The notes under the pieces: generated by a model | The model's database searches: none | The model's input: the letters and a program-made list of their open reading frames with translations, nothing else | What the model was told of the DNA's origin: nothing | Translations under genes and position numbers: made by a program | Shown: positions 1-12,382 of the stretch, piece by piece | Layout: each line of letters starts with the position of its first letter | Position numbering within the stretch: position 1 is the first letter of the stretch | NCBI GenBank assembly: GCA_024734555.1 | Contig: JANPWX010000108.1 | Span: forward strand, 1,422,566 to 1,486,565 | Source of the DNA: Trochalopteron elliotii | Taxonomy: Eukaryota; Chordata; Aves; Passeriformes; Leiothrichidae | Direction of reading: 5' to 3' | Length of the DNA: 64,000 nt

Positions 1-2547
1 GCCCTTAATTATCCAGTACTTAATGCACATAATTTCTTGTCAGTTTGGAGTAACTATAGACCTATTATCTGTGTCCTTCCAAGTAGATATACCTTTACTC
101 TCCCTTACGGTGCCAGGATCTCAGCAGGGCTCCTTTATCTTGTTCCCATCTCACATAATCATTCTGGAGCACAAGGGACTGACCTGTCCATAGAGTTCCA
201 GATGGAGTCTAAACAACGACACTGAATAAGGAATCATTTTTACCTATTTCTCTGAGGAAATACAGCAGAAAATCTGTCTCTCATATGATATCATTACGCT
301 GTGGGGCTCAGTCATCTGACCTATATACTTTGTCTTCAAGTCACATTATCTGTAAATTATTTCATAAAGGTATCTTATTCATCTGCTCCCTCTGACAAGA
401 AGCAGATATTGTTGTAAGGTATTTTCACTTTCTCATCTCCAAAATTTCAAAATCATCTCTTCTTCAAACATTCTGTTCTATTACATCCTTACTTAAACCA
501 TTGGAAAGTGTTTCACAGTTCAAACCTGAAGTTTCTGATTTTTTATTCAGTGTAGGTTCAACACCAGGTCTTATCTTTTGTGGATTCAAAGGAGGAAGTA
601 TTTACTTCTGTCTTTCAGAAATGCTTAATTTGTTCAAAGTGTGTGTGATCTTCTACTTTTTAGGTTAATGAACCTCACTTTGCTTTCTCCATTATTTGTT
701 TTGCGTTCCTCTGGACCATTTCTAGACTGAAAATTTTAATACAACACCTCAGACCCTGGTGTAATAAAGCACACAAACATCCAGCTCCAGGTTTAACTGT
801 GCTAAGACATGACTTGCTTTTTATAACAATACACAGGTTCCTAGGTTTTTTTTACCTCATCTTAATCTCATTTTTTCAACCTGCTGTATCCACTTGTCTT
901 GGGATAAGAAGAATAGTTATCCAAAGATCCTTTATGTGTTCTTTGATTGCCATGAAACAGAGACAGACTGCCTTAAATTTGAATGTCTAAGTTTAAGGCA
1001 TGCAAATTTGACTATGTGCATTCTACTTCATATGATGAATGTTGCATTACCCCTGGTTATCAGCAGCTAGAGGAACCTAAGCAAAGCTAGCACAGGACTG
1101 GAGCAAACTTTCGCCAGCAATCAACAAAGAAATGTTCCTAACATCTCCCTAATTTCCTTTTGAGTTCACAATAATTTTAATGAAAATATAGTGGAATCAA
1201 GCAAGCTCTTAAATATATTTCCTCAAACTTGGGAAAAGTAACAACCTTCAATACAGTCTAAGAACATTTTGCTATATTTAACTTAGATTATTTCAATTTT
1301 TTTCACTGCTTGAATAATTTGACAACTGGTCATGTGAAAAGTGGGTAAAAGGTTCAAAACTGGGTCCTTGGCAGGGTGACAGAAAATTTTTAACAAAATG
1401 AAAGCTCTTAAAAACATAGAAGTTAAGTACCTGGAGTAAACTAGTGGTAGAATGGTGTGTTCAAGCACTTTTATGTTGCAAACCTTATTTAAGACGTGAA
1501 TAGACTTTAGGAAGCAGATGGACCATGGTCCATATAAACATATTTAAAGTCATACAGTTCTTTCCTTCTAGGCTCTGCTTTGTGATTTTTCTTTTAATCT
1601 TCTTTCTTATGTGTTTCACTATTCTCTTCTTAAATCTAGAAAAGTGTTTGCACAGGTTCCACATGGTTCTATCCACTGGTACTATTCAGTTTTCATCTGT
1701 TTGGGGAAGAACGGAATAGTCATTATGCTTGTTAAGATTACTCTTATTATTTTTTTTTTTTTTTTGCTGTGAACAAACTTTAATGAACCATTTTTCCATG
1801 CTTCCTTTGCTAGGAAAACATTTATAACCAGAGAGTGAAGATGGTAGTATAATATCAGATACTTTGCTAAATTCATGTTGCAACATGCTCTATTCTCCAT
1901 TTCCTTTGCTGTCTTCATCAGGTACTTCAACAATTGCTCTAAAAGCGTAAATAAAACGCATATCAGGTTAATGACCCTTCAGTTTTCTCAATCACATCTC
2001 CATTAAGTAAATATTGATATCCCATTTTCTATTATTTCTTAATAAAGGTAGGTTCATTAAAATACCTTGTTTCTCGATCTATAATTTCCTATACCAGTTT
2101 TTCCAATTTTCCTGCACTAAATACCATAGAATCCCCTTTACTCTGAGATCTTGAAACTTTGCTTTTGCCAAAGATATAATTGTATATTTTTTACACATAT
2201 TAATCCCATGAGTTAACCTGCCTTTTCATTGATGTGTCATGCATCAGTCTTACTGAAAAGTGAGATAGGCATTCTTTTAAATTTTAGATACTACACAGGT
2301 TATTTTTAATCTCTACTATATTTTGGCCTCATGCTTGTATGCTTGTTCTCTTTTTATTTATATAGCAAGTAAGTTTTATTATTTCTATTAATTTTTCCTT
2401 TGCGGCTGAACCATCTTGATTTTATATAAATACTCATTTTTTCCCTATGCTTCCTGATGTCTAGGATTGCAATTTTGTTTTCTGGTTAGTGTTGCATTAG
2501 TCTTGGGTCGCAATATGTAACCAAAAATGTGTATTCTATTTTCCATC
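1..2547. other. Unique AT-rich non-coding DNA
   Basis: No gene or recognisable transposon is seen. Reading frames are all short (60-83 codons), occur on both strands, and show no family motifs. The only simple repeat of note is a T16 run at 1750-1765. An ancient element too diverged to recognise by eye cannot be excluded. Confidence 0.6.
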
Positions 2548-3264
2548 TGTTGAAACTGCTTGGGGAGGTGTTTTCTTTATCTCTTGTATAACCCATTCCT
2601 CATAACTCTAGGCGGAAGGGGGTGGGTGCCTCGTGTTAATGGGACAGGTGCTAAAACCAGGTGGGGCAATGTTCCTTATCTCTTCCAGGACCCATCCTCC
2701 CTCCAGGGGGGCTATCTGCTGTTAATGGGCCATTAAGGCTCACCACATGACTGATAACATTACATCATCCCATTGTGAGATGCTCCACCCAGTGAGAGGA
2801 GCCAACCATTCCTACACAAATGAAAACTGAGAGTCAGAAACACCAGGGTAGCCTGTTTTCCACTGGATTTCCCAGAGGAAGACCAGACTCATCACCACTG
2901 GACCTTCAGAAAGAGACTACACCCTTGTACAGGATCATCTCTTCTCCATCAGAACCACATCTGTCACTCCAGGAGGACTTATTTGCACTGTGTCCAACAC
3001 CCTGAACCAACAGGGTGTTGGGTTGTATTCTGATTCTGTCAGTGTTTCTAGGACTTTTTCTTGTTTGCTTGTTTTTTCTTCTGTATTACTACATATGTAT
3101 TTTTAATAATCCTAGTAAAGAACTGTTATTCCTATTCCTATATCTTTGCCTGAAAGCCCCCTTAATTGCAAAATTATAATAATTTGGAGGGAGGGGTTTA
3201 CATTCTCTATTCCAAGGGAAGCTTCAGTTTCCCTGGCAGACACCTGTCTTTCCAAACCAAGACA
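2548..3264 (+). mobile_element. ERVL-type LTR, probably solo (717 bp)
   Basis: The segment starts TGTTGAAACTGCTTGGGG and ends AAACCAAGACA, so it has the TG...CA ends of a retroviral LTR. Its body matches, from memory, an avian ERVL LTR: a mid-segment reading GTGAGATGCTCCACCCAGTG, and a 3' part with a degraded poly(A) signal (AGTAAA, 3114-3119) followed by GAACTGTTATTCC and CTTTGCCTGAAAGCCCC. That order puts the sense direction on the plus strand. The flanks (ccatc before, gcatt after) share only three central bases, so the target duplication is decayed or absent. No gag/pol sequence follows on the plus side, which fits a solo LTR. The family name is uncertain, but the LTR assignment is fairly firm. 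Confidence 0.75.
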
Positions 3265-4236
3265 GCATTCTATTCCACAAAGGCTTTTTATTTGCTCTTA
3301 ATACCACACCTAACTGCTGGGCTGACCCTTCCTGGATGCCAGATGCCCACCTGTCACGTTCCAATGTTGGGAACTGAGAGCAGTTCTTTTAATAATGGAT
3401 GGTTGGGAATGAAATTAAGCCAAGCAATGCAAACATTGTATCTGAGAACCATTTACTGTTAACAAAAAGACAAAATAAAAGGAACTACTCAACTAAAGAG
3501 GTCTAGAGAAGATAGAGAAAGAGGAAGGTAAATGGGAGGGAGAGAAAGAGAGACAGGAGACGGAGGGAAAAAGAGGGCTTTACCACAGGAGGCCAGGGAG
3601 TGCTGTCAATGCCCCGAGGCAGGGCTGTGCACACTGCCTGCCTGGGCACAGCTCCCGTGGTGACAGGTGGCTGGACACAAGGTGAGGGGGGATCAGGAAG
3701 GAGGTCCAGGAGCCTGGACAGGATCGTGGTGAGGATCACGGTGGTGGGCAGGCTCAGTGGGCAGGGTAGGATGCAGGTGACTTGGGCAGGGACGCAGAGA
3801 TGGAGCAGTCAGGGCACTGGTCAGGGACACAGGGAGGCAGAACAGACGTGAGGGCAAGCAAGGGGCTACAAAAACAAGTTCAAACAGCTCCAAACATTGT
3901 CAAAAGGCAAAGGACAGATCAGCCCCGGAAGTTTGGGGTGCAGTTAGTTTTTACGCCCCCAGCTCCTCCCCAAGTCCACCTGCTGACAGGAGATCTTTGG
4001 CCCAGTCCAATGTGCCAGTGCAGTCCATTGCTGGAGACCTTTTCCCATCTGACTGGAGAGCGTCTCTGGGGTACAGTGTCTTCAGTGCTCCCCTGCTGCC
4101 TGCCTGTCCCATATCAGACATGAACTGGTGGCCAGGCAAAGTCTCCCTAGAGACAAGGTTTTGGTCCACCTTCTCCAGGCTGTCTGCTGGACATGGCACA
4201 TGTGCAACCCCTCCCCCACATGCCTCTGACAACCAT
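3265..4236 (-). other. GC-rich unclassified tract, possible retroviral leader
   Basis: The tract lies between two LTRs. It has a purine-rich (GA) segment at about 3499-3576, then a G/C-rich stretch to about 4000, unlike the AT-rich surroundings. Read on the minus strand it directly follows the end of the old LTR at 4237. It begins ATGGTTGTCAGAGGC, which loosely resembles a leucine-tRNA primer-binding site of the type used by ERVL elements, with one extra base. That would make it the untranslated leader of a broken provirus. A minus-strand frame of 128 codons (3951-4337) runs into the LTR and shows no gag motif. I recognise no protein here, and the leader reading is a guess from position. Confidence 0.3.
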
Positions 4237-4649
4237 TGTTGAGGTGAAACAAAACTGAATTGTTTCACCACCATAACCATTCTATCACTCCCCTCTTCAG
4301 CTGGACAAGGGAAAGAAAATATAACAAAACATAACAAATATCAAAATTGGGTTGAGATAAGGACAGGGAGAGATCGCACACCAGTTACTGTCACAGGCAA
4401 AGCAGACTCACCTTGGGGAAATTAGTTTCATTTATTACCAGTCAAATCAGAGCAGGATAATAAGAAATAAAACCCAAATTCAAAAAATATCTTCCCCCTC
4501 CTTTCTTCCCAGACTTAATTTTACTGCCTGTTTTTTCTACCTCCATCCTCCAGTGGTGCAGGGAAGAATCTGGGGAATGGGGACTGTGGTCAGTTCATCT
4601 CATGTTGTCTCTGTTGCTCCTTTCTTCCCAAGGAAAGGAATCCTCACAC

Positions 4650-4990
4650 TCTTCCCCTTTTCCAGTGTAGGGTCCATTTCATGGGAAGCAGTCCTCTGTG
4701 AATTTCTCCAACATGAGTTCTTCACACAGGCTGCAGTTCTTCAAAATCTCCTCCAGATTTTGGTCCCTCTCATGGGGTGCAATCTTTCAGGAACAGTGGT
4801 CCAGTGTGGGTCTCCCATAGGGTCAGATGTTCTGTCAGGAGCTTTTTCCATTGTGGGCTCCCTTCTCTGTGGGTCCACAGTTCCTGTCAGGAGCTTGTTC
4901 CAGTGTGGTCTTCCCAAAGGACCACAGCCTCCTTAAGCATCCACGTGCTCCCTTGTGGGCTCCTCCACAGGCTGCAGGTGGATATTGGCT
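4650..4990 (-). repeat. Degenerate 50-60 bp tandem units inside the old LTR
   Basis: Successive blocks carry variants of CCAGTGT.GG followed by CCCATGGG-like and CACAG/CAGGAGC motifs, for example near 4660, 4800, 4850 and 4900. Spacing is irregular, so this is a decayed minisatellite-like structure rather than a clean array. It belongs to the LTR family and is not a locus-specific expansion. Confidence 0.5.
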
Positions 4991-5168
4991 AAACAGTGAA
5001 CCTCCATGGGCTGTGGGGGCACAGCTGTCTTCACCACAGGCTTCTGGGGAATATCTGCTCTGTCACCTGGAGCATCCACTCCCTCTTCTTCCTCACTGGC
5101 CCCAGTGTCTGCAGAGTTGTTTCATATATTCTCTCTCCTCTCTCTGCAGTTGTCGTTGCACAGTAAAT

Positions 5169-5679
5169 CCCTCCTGCAGTGGTTTCCTCCTGGGGGGCTG
5201 CTACCGGCAGGCTGCTTACCCCAGACCAACCGCAATAGTTCGTGGGTCCCTCAGATCTGCCAGCGGGAAATGTGGGTGATGCTTTGGAATGAAGAGTGGG
5301 CTTCTGCAGTGGGTTTGAAAGGTGTTTATTGTTGCAGCTCCACGTGCAAAAGGCAAGGCTCGGCCTGTCCTTCTCCCTTATATACCCCAGGACATAGCCT
5401 GAGGCCACAGGAGAATTTGGGCCAATGGATGGGGAGGGAGGGAGGTTCTAGAGTGGGACACTTAGCAGGACAATTGAAGAGGGCAGGTGCTTGAGCACCT
5501 GGCCAAATGGGAGGTGATTTCTCTTCAAGTTTCCAGGGTGGTTGACAAGGGGCTCCCCTCTGGGATATACCAAGGGGATCAGGGGATGGGTGAGAGGATT
5601 CGGGAAGGGACATACCAATACAGACAAATACAAATACAATACAAATTCAAGACCTAAAATTTGCATTGCTACACCCTCC
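5169..5679 (-). mobile_element. Solo ERVK-type LTR with perfect 6-bp target duplication
   Basis: The LTR itself is 5175-5673 (499 bp). Read on the minus strand it begins TGTAGCAATGC, has a poly(A) signal AATAAACACC (minus, near 5318-5327), and ends in CA. It is flanked by CCCTCC at 5169-5174 and again at 5674-5679. A 6-bp duplication is typical of ERVK/beta-retrovirus-like integration. It sits inside the older LTR at 4237-5892, whose sequence resumes in register immediately after, so this insertion is younger. A related copy with the same ends lies at 57269-57716. There is no internal region, so it is a solo LTR. GC content is well above the surroundings. Confidence 0.85.
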
Positions 5680-5892
5680 TGCACCCCTGCCCTCCACCTC
5701 CTTCTTATATCTGCTGTCCCTGAGGTGCTACCACTATCACTATTGGGCTCAGCCTTGGCCAGTGGCAGGTCTGCCTCGGAGCTGGCTGGCATTGATATTT
5801 TGTTGGACATGGGGCAAACTTCTATCAGCTACTCATGGAAGTCATCCCTGTCACCCTCCTCCATCAGAACGCTGCCACACAATCCCAATACC

Positions 5893-7135
5893 AAGTGGTT
5901 ATTAAAATTTGCTTGCTTCTCCTGCAACACTGTCTTAAAACTATTTTAATTCTATATACTTAATCTCATTTTTAATTAAAATATCAAGGGCAAAAATAAG
6001 TTCTATTATGTTTAAACAGTAAGGCTCAGGAAATGGTCTCCTAAAACTGAGGTAATGCAAATGTGGTGGAAAGTTCTAATTTGATAGTTTCCTGTATCTG
6101 TTTTTTGCAATCATTGACTAAAAGAGAAAAGCACTGAAACTTCTGTCTGTACAATCTTAGTTTACACTGCTGTGTATCCTGGGCCTTCTATTACCAATGG
6201 TTTGCATTGAACCTGTCACCTTAGACAAGGCAACTGGAATAAAACCAGCTCAGCAATAAGGTGTTCCTGTGGTATGTACTTGTTCCATGAAACTTAATGG
6301 CTCATAGAGATGAAAAATAAATATAGGCTATAGTCCACAGGGATGAAAAGTTCATCATTCTCTTACCACTTAAATAGTTCTAGCAAAATCAAACTGACAA
6401 AGACCAAACACAGATTTCAGAAGGGCAGTGAGTTACATTTTTTCTCCCAAAATATGCAGTTTTTTCGAAATTGTATTATGAGCATGCTGGTTAGAGATTG
6501 AATGAAATATAGACTGTTGCTATCTGTTACATTTTCTTTATAAGGGTGATCTTTTATCTTCATCAGCTCCTTCACTGCTGTTATTTACCTTTAGGAGAAA
6601 GAAAAGAGAATATCTTCTTCCACCCTTGTGCCTCCCTCAGTTAATAATATTGCCTCCCACAACCCACAATAAATAAATTTCATGGGAAAGAGCAACCTAC
6701 TTAGGAACACAAGAAATGTTTTTCTTGCATTAACCTTGGTCTGGCTGATTACCTGGCTCAGTTATCACAATGAACATATAGCAATAACCTAGAATAATTA
6801 TTTCTGGAGTTGTCCGTAACTGCACTTCTTACTGCAGTAGTTAATGTGGGTAATTTTACAAATAATTAATTTTAGTAATAACATGATAAAAATTACAGGT
6901 GAATTCTGGAGCAGTAATTGTTATCTGAACATAACAATATAATCTCTTCTTATTTTTTTGACCTTCTAGGAGAGGTCGTTTTATTGAAAGTGGGGAAGAA
7001 AAACACAGATCTCATTCTAATTATTGAATTGAGTATTCTTGTTGAGTATTGAGTATTCTTGTTTTCTGGGTTCAGTTGGGCATATTATTTGCATCCTGAC
7101 TGTCTATTGGTAGGAAAATTGACAACTTTGTTAAA

Positions 7136-7173
<38 letters not shown>

Positions 7174-9924
7174 AATTCATGTTTCTCAAAGCTCATATTT
7201 TCACTAAAGCAACTTTAGGTGCACAGTAAGTGACAAAGCTCAGGTAATGTTCAGTCTTGATGAACAGGTGAGACAACATGGAGTATAACATATAGTACAC
7301 TTTCTTCAGAGCTGAAACAAGGCCAAAGCCCATAGATCTGCATGTTGGAACACAAGGACAAGTAAAGTTTGGAAACTTCACAATTGTGACAACAATTATT
7401 AAATTTGGGGTTCTTGATTGACGATAATGATTGAGTCACATTTAACCTATTTTGAGTGCTTGGAGGAATAGGTTTTTCCCTAAAATTTTTGTAATTTTAC
7501 TCTGAAATTTGTATTCACTTGGTAATTTTCTTTGTGACAGCACACACACTGTGGTAATGCTAATAGCTCTTAAAATTAATCATAAATGTTTTAATAGCAA
7601 GTACTGAAAATAACCATAAAATAGAGCTACATTCTTTGCATTTAAATTAACTAACATTTTCTTTAAAAGCACTGGTTTTTTAATTTATAAATATGCCCTC
7701 AATATCTCTTTGTTCTAAAATATGCAGAAGATGTTTCTTTACAAATATCAAACTATTAAATATTTGGTCTTTGGGGACATGTTTGTAGATTGACAAAATC
7801 ATTCTTAATTTACACAATTTTGAATGCATAATTTAGCATGACATTTTTTGATTAAATTGTTGGTTATGACAAAAAAGAAATTAATAATTCCCATATTCCT
7901 CTTAAAAAAGTAGATAATCACTTTATTTTTCTCTTTTTTTTCCCATTTAAATCTAAGTCATTATTGTTCTCCCATTAATCCCTAGTAGCTAAAAGTTTGG
8001 ATTTTTTTTTCCTTTATTTATAAGGTAATACACTTTGAAGGGATAGTGAAATATAATACTGTTGCCCCCCAGGGAAGATTATAAAAAAAATGGAAGAGCT
8101 CAATTACTTTGTCTCAGCCATTTTTCTTAAGGTGCTAATTTGCTAAAGCATTTCTAAATTATTTCATATACTTTGAGTATTGTATTCTGGTATTGGATAA
8201 ACTTTTATGAAGAGCTTTAAATATATCACTAGCAAATGTTTACTCAGTGTTTTGTGTTTGATCTTTTTTGTACAATCCTTATACCAAAGCTGGAATTTAT
8301 TTTCAATGACTACATATAAATGCAACACACGCTCTGTGTCCTAACAGATGCCATCTGTAAAAGCATTTACTTTAAATTAGTGGAATAAGTAATCAAAAGG
8401 GCTTTGTACTTAATGCAGAACTTTTGGTGACTATTAAATACTCATTAGAGGGTGTTTTTGCTGTATGACTGTCAAAATCAGCAGGACGTTTATGTTAGAT
8501 TTCCTGAGTGGGTCAAGATTGAATATGATTTTACAACTTAAATAACATAAATGAATGCAGGTTATTTCAGAATCTCCAGATGTTCCTTAAACTCCCTGCC
8601 CCTAAGCAAAACTTACAGCCAATTTAAATTTTGCAGCAATATTACTGTGCAGATTTTTGCTTCAAACACTTAACAACTCTCTTGTTACACTCTACTCATT
8701 TGTGCCTCAACCATCACAAATGAAAAAGATGAATGCTATTTTATTGGGAGTTATTCTCTTTAAAACATGTATTAATATATTGTTCAGATCAGTCTATCGA
8801 AAAAAGGCTTTTTGTGGGACAAAAGTTCTTTTCAAAAGTTCCTTACAAAATCTTCATAAATGTTCCTTACAAAATCGGGTTGTCTGTCTATATTTCAGAT
8901 GTCTTGACTAGTCTTAACTGAACTTAATTTAAAAACCAGATAACTGCTGAAAGCATGTTCTAAAGCTAAATAGAAGCTTGTAAATTAGCTGTACAGGCAT
9001 ATGAATTTTCAATACAGTAATACAGACCTCTATATTCCTATACAAAATTTATGATACAATTTCTTTTTCAGTAAAAGGTACATCTTATTGTTAGTTGTTG
9101 AGGTTTTTTACATTGTAGATACTTATCCTAATTTTAACCTTTGAAGATGGCAACATCTGTTAGTAAGAAAGCAATAAATGTGAATCAAGAATCAACTTAG
9201 AAAGTGTAGTAAAACCTGCTTAAAAGCAGCCTTTAAACAAGACACTTTTCTAGACAAACTTTCACTGGAAAAAAAAAACAATTCATAGGTTTTGCAGTGA
9301 TAAGATGAAAATCTTATCAAAATTATCTTTGAATACCCATGCTCCAGTATAAAAACTTCAAAACATTAGAGCTTTTTATGATAAAAGCAGTTTTTAATAA
9401 TTTATCTCCAAGACAAGATGAAGAATTCATGACAAAAAGAGAATAAGCAAGAGAGATAATACCATAGATCATTAACCCTGGTCCTTATGTCAGCTGAAGG
9501 TGTTGGGTCCCAGATCAGGGCCTGCAGGAACAGGTCTCATAATCTCCATTAAAGTATCACTGTTTAACATATGTAAGAAGTCTCACAACTAGATATTCAA
9601 GAGATTCAATTATTAAGTTAAAATATGACTTATTTTAACTAGTGAATGCAAAGAATAATTAAGTCTGTAGAAATTATGAAGGTAAGTCAGTTCATTCTAA
9701 TTTCTGTCTACATATTTTAGGATAGTCAATGTCCATATTTTTATTTTCTTCATTAGGAACCTAGGATAATTCAGTTTGGAGCCAGCCTCTTGCTAACAGC
9801 ATGGTTAGGCCAGATCTTGAGGACTTTAGCCAGTTCTGTCCATATCTAAGGACACAACCAATATGGCCTGCCCAGACAATTTGTCTTTATCTTAACTGTT
9901 CATGTGAAAAAAGCTTGTCTTATC
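5893..9924. other. Unique AT-rich non-coding DNA
   Basis: No gene or transposon is recognised. It holds a (CA)14 microsatellite, a short direct duplication of GAGTATTCTTGTT (about 7030-7065), and a doubled GTTCCTTACAAAATC-like block (about 8838-8877). All frames are short. Confidence 0.6.
7142..7169 (+). repeat. (CA)14 microsatellite
   Basis: Fourteen uninterrupted CA units, followed by a short A/C-rich tail. It is long enough to be polymorphic between individuals. Confidence 0.95.
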
Positions 9925-10340
9925 CAGCCTGAAGCTCTTTGGTTCAAATTTATGCCTGTTGTCCCTCATCCTTTCACAATGAACCATATGAGGAGTGAAA
10001 TTGTCCTCACAGTCACCTTCTTGCTTCAGGGGTGTGGCTGTGAGGTGCCTCAAAGTCACTGCTGCTCCAGGCTGTACAAACCTCATTCTCCCAGCCTCTC
10101 CTTGTGAGGAAGCTGCTTCAGTCTTATTATCTTGTTTTTTTCCACTAAACTTATGTTGATGTCTTTCTGTACTGGGGGTTCCAAACTGGACATAGCATGT
10201 GTGAGTGCTAGATGAGGCAGATAAAAATTTTCTTTGCTCTCCTAGTGATGCTCCTGCTGATGCAGCCTCAGATGTTTTTCTTGCCAGGGCTTGTTGAAGG
10301 TTCCTGACCGGCTCACTGTACCCAGCACCCATTCCTCAGA
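9925..10340 (-). mobile_element. Old CR1 LINE fragment (3' part, minus)
   Basis: Read on the plus strand this is the complement of a CR1 3' coding region. It contains blocks matching the CR1 order known in birds: CAGCCTGAAGCTCTTTGG, TGTCCCTCATCCTTTCAC, GGCTGTGAGGTGCC, CAGGCTGTACAAACCTCATTC, CCCAGCCTCTCCTTGTGAGG, TGTACTGGGGGTTCCAAACTGG and TGATGCAGCCTCAGATGTTT. Divergence is high and the 3' octamer end is not present, so both ends are approximate. No intact ORF2 segment remains. The minus frame at 9892-10332 (146 codons) is an open stretch over this fossil and shows no clean reverse-transcriptase motif. Confidence 0.65.
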
Positions 10341-11720
10341 TCTGTTTTTCTCTCAGTCCATTCCAATCCTGATTCTTTTTCAAAGCTCTGTGAGCTCTGA
10401 TTTAAACAATCAAAAATATCCCAATCTTCCTCCAAAAGAATCCAAACCAAATAGAAGTAATGCTACAGACCTAACCATTTGCCATATAAACCATCTTCTG
10501 TTCTAGAAAAATTCATACTTGATTCTAACCAGGTTATCCAGCTGACTAGAAATAGAGAACATGCAACACACATTTTTAAGGCACTCAAACTGATCTCTAC
10601 ATTAAAAAAAAAAAAAAAAAAAAACTCAGGGCACTGGATTATTTTTACTTATGTTTCCAGGACATGTGTTACTAAATGATATAAACTTTGTAGCTAAGTC
10701 TTTTTGTTTAAAAGGTAATGAAGGAATTTATGTGAAATCAAATAAGAAGTTTCTCCCAGGGGTAGACTTGGTGTGTGTCTCTAAAACTGGAATCACAAAA
10801 GTTCATTTCATCTTGTTTAGCTACTTCAAGTTGCTCAGGTATCAACTCTGTAATACTGCTGCACATATATCTACCGCTGAACAAAATATCAGCAACAAAG
10901 CAAGCACCTTTAATCAAATAAAACAAATATTATTTTTAATATAATTAAAAGAAAATGAAGCCCAGAATCAATTTCAATTAGTCTCAGTTGTAGGAGATTT
11001 TATACCAGCTCCTGACTGCTTTCTAAATGTCTGTCCTAACCATGATGTTATAAGATATTATGTGAAAAACATGTAAAAACCACAGTATCTATCCTGAATA
11101 CTGATACTGGCTGACTAACTGGAACAGCTTATAGTTTCAATTAATAGTTATAGTTTCAATTCTTTAATAGAAGATTATATTTTTTTTCATTCCCTGTGAA
11201 ACAGGTACTTGTAATGGAGAGTAAAGTCATCTTGTTGCTGTGTTTTTTTCCTCTATTCTTCCAACATTCCTTTCTTGCCTCTCAATATTTGTTTCATAAA
11301 AAATAAAAAGAACCAACAAGAAATCACATCCTTAAATATTTATGATTGCTTAGGCCATGTATTAAGCCATTTCAACTCAGCGAAAAGGTAATTCTTTCCC
11401 ATGAGGCCATTAAGAATTACAGGTTCAATTTCTTTGGTTTTTACTATTCATGCTGGGATCTGAAGAAAAACTATCCTCATTGAACCAAGACAATAGCAAA
11501 TAAATGATTTTTAAGTTGCTGGTCAGTGCACGGACAGGTCAGTCTTGAACTATGTCATGAAAGTATCCTTTAGAAAACAGAAACAATGTCTCCATAAACA
11601 TAGGGACAGGAGATCTCTGTGGAATATGCATGGAGATATAGGAGATATTGCATAATCATATGTAAAAGGACCTTTTATGAAAAGTGGGTGTTTTAATTCC
11701 TTTAAGTTCATCTGGAACTC
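10341..11720. other. Unique AT-rich non-coding DNA
   Basis: No gene or transposon is recognised. An A21 run lies at 10604-10624. The sequence upstream of it has no recognisable gene identity, so I do not call a processed pseudogene. Confidence 0.6.
10604..10624 (+). repeat. Poly(A) tract, 21 A
   Basis: Uninterrupted A run. It could be the tail of an old retroposed sequence, but no target duplication or source is evident. Confidence 0.9.
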
Positions 11721-12382
11721 TGTCCTGGTTTAGGGCAAATTTGGGAGGAAACCCCCGAATGGTGTTCCTCTGGTGAGCAAACCCGAACAGCCCCTCCCCC
11801 ACAGCCGGTCTGGGAAAAGAACTTCCTCAGAGAAAAAGTGGAAAAAACTATTTATTTAACAAACAAAATGTCCACAAGCATAAAGAATGAATAATATGAA
11901 ACAATAAAACCTCTCACCACTCCAAAGAGAGACGGCGAAAACTGAGAGTCTGTGCCAGGAGTTAGCTCAGCTCCCTCAGTCTCTTATCAGTCCCAGCCCC
12001 TTTGGTGCTGGAAAATGCCGAGGTCCAGGCCCGGTGGGCCCCAAGCACAAGATCCCGGTGCTCCTCTGGGTTTCTCAGTCCAGAACAGATTTAAACAGTC
12101 CCAATAAAAAGGAGAAAGAAACAGTCCAGGAAAGCTTCTTTGCCTCAGCTAGCTAGACTAACAAAAGGAAAAAAAACCTCTCTGGCCGCTGTTTGTGCAT
12201 CCGAGGAACACACCACCCCAAGGACAAAGAGAAGATCCTGAGGAGTGAATGCTGTTTTGCAAAACAAACTGCACGCTTCTTCTTTCCCTGCTCACTCTCA
12301 GAACCAATCTTAAAGGTACAGAACACACAGCACACACAGAACAGATGATTGGGGATACAGGCATCATAGTCACCCTAGGACA
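11721..12382 (-). mobile_element. Solo LTR, songbird-type family, minus sense (662 bp)
   Basis: Begins TGTCCTGGTTTAGGG and ends CACCCTAGGACA. It is the inverted partner of 14046-14705; the first 200 bp of the two differ by roughly one base in ten by eye. The poly(A) signal AATAAA lies on the minus strand (TTTATT at 11851-11856), which sets the sense direction. The flanks are AACTC before and GACTC after, a 5-bp duplication with one mismatch. No internal viral sequence adjoins it. The family looks like one that is common in songbird genomes; the exact name is not certain. Confidence 0.85.

Larger units (their letters stand above)
4237..5892 (-). mobile_element. Old long ERV LTR, split by a younger LTR
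   Basis: Read on the minus strand, this begins near TGGTATTGGGATTGTGTGG (about 5892) and ends CACCTCAACA at 4237, a pattern I know from a widespread bird LTR with poly(A) signal AATAAA (about 4432-4437, minus). After the stretch starting GTTGAGATAAGGACAGGGAG it carries degenerate tandem units of roughly 50-60 bp built on a TCCAGTGTGGG-like core (about 4650-4990). Removing the 499-bp insertion and its 6-bp duplication leaves about 1.15 kb. Many CpG sites appear decayed to TG/CA, so it is old. No clear target duplication is present: aaccat lies before, and nothing matching lies after. It could be a solo LTR or the 5' LTR of a provirus whose leader is the adjoining 3265-4236. Confidence 0.65.

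Noticed and set aside
3951..4337. Minus frame of 128 codons in the GC-rich tract
   Set aside because: It spans the LTR edge and has no gag or other domain; GC-rich DNA gives longer chance frames.
4827..5494. Long overlapping plus frames (150 and 162 codons)
   Set aside because: They run antisense through two LTRs and across the junction of the nested insertion, so they cannot be an ancestral gene.
7020..7070. Repeated GAGTATTCTTGTT blocks, considered as a CRISPR-like or satellite array
   Set aside because: Only two copies, adjacent, with no spacers; a minor slippage duplication.
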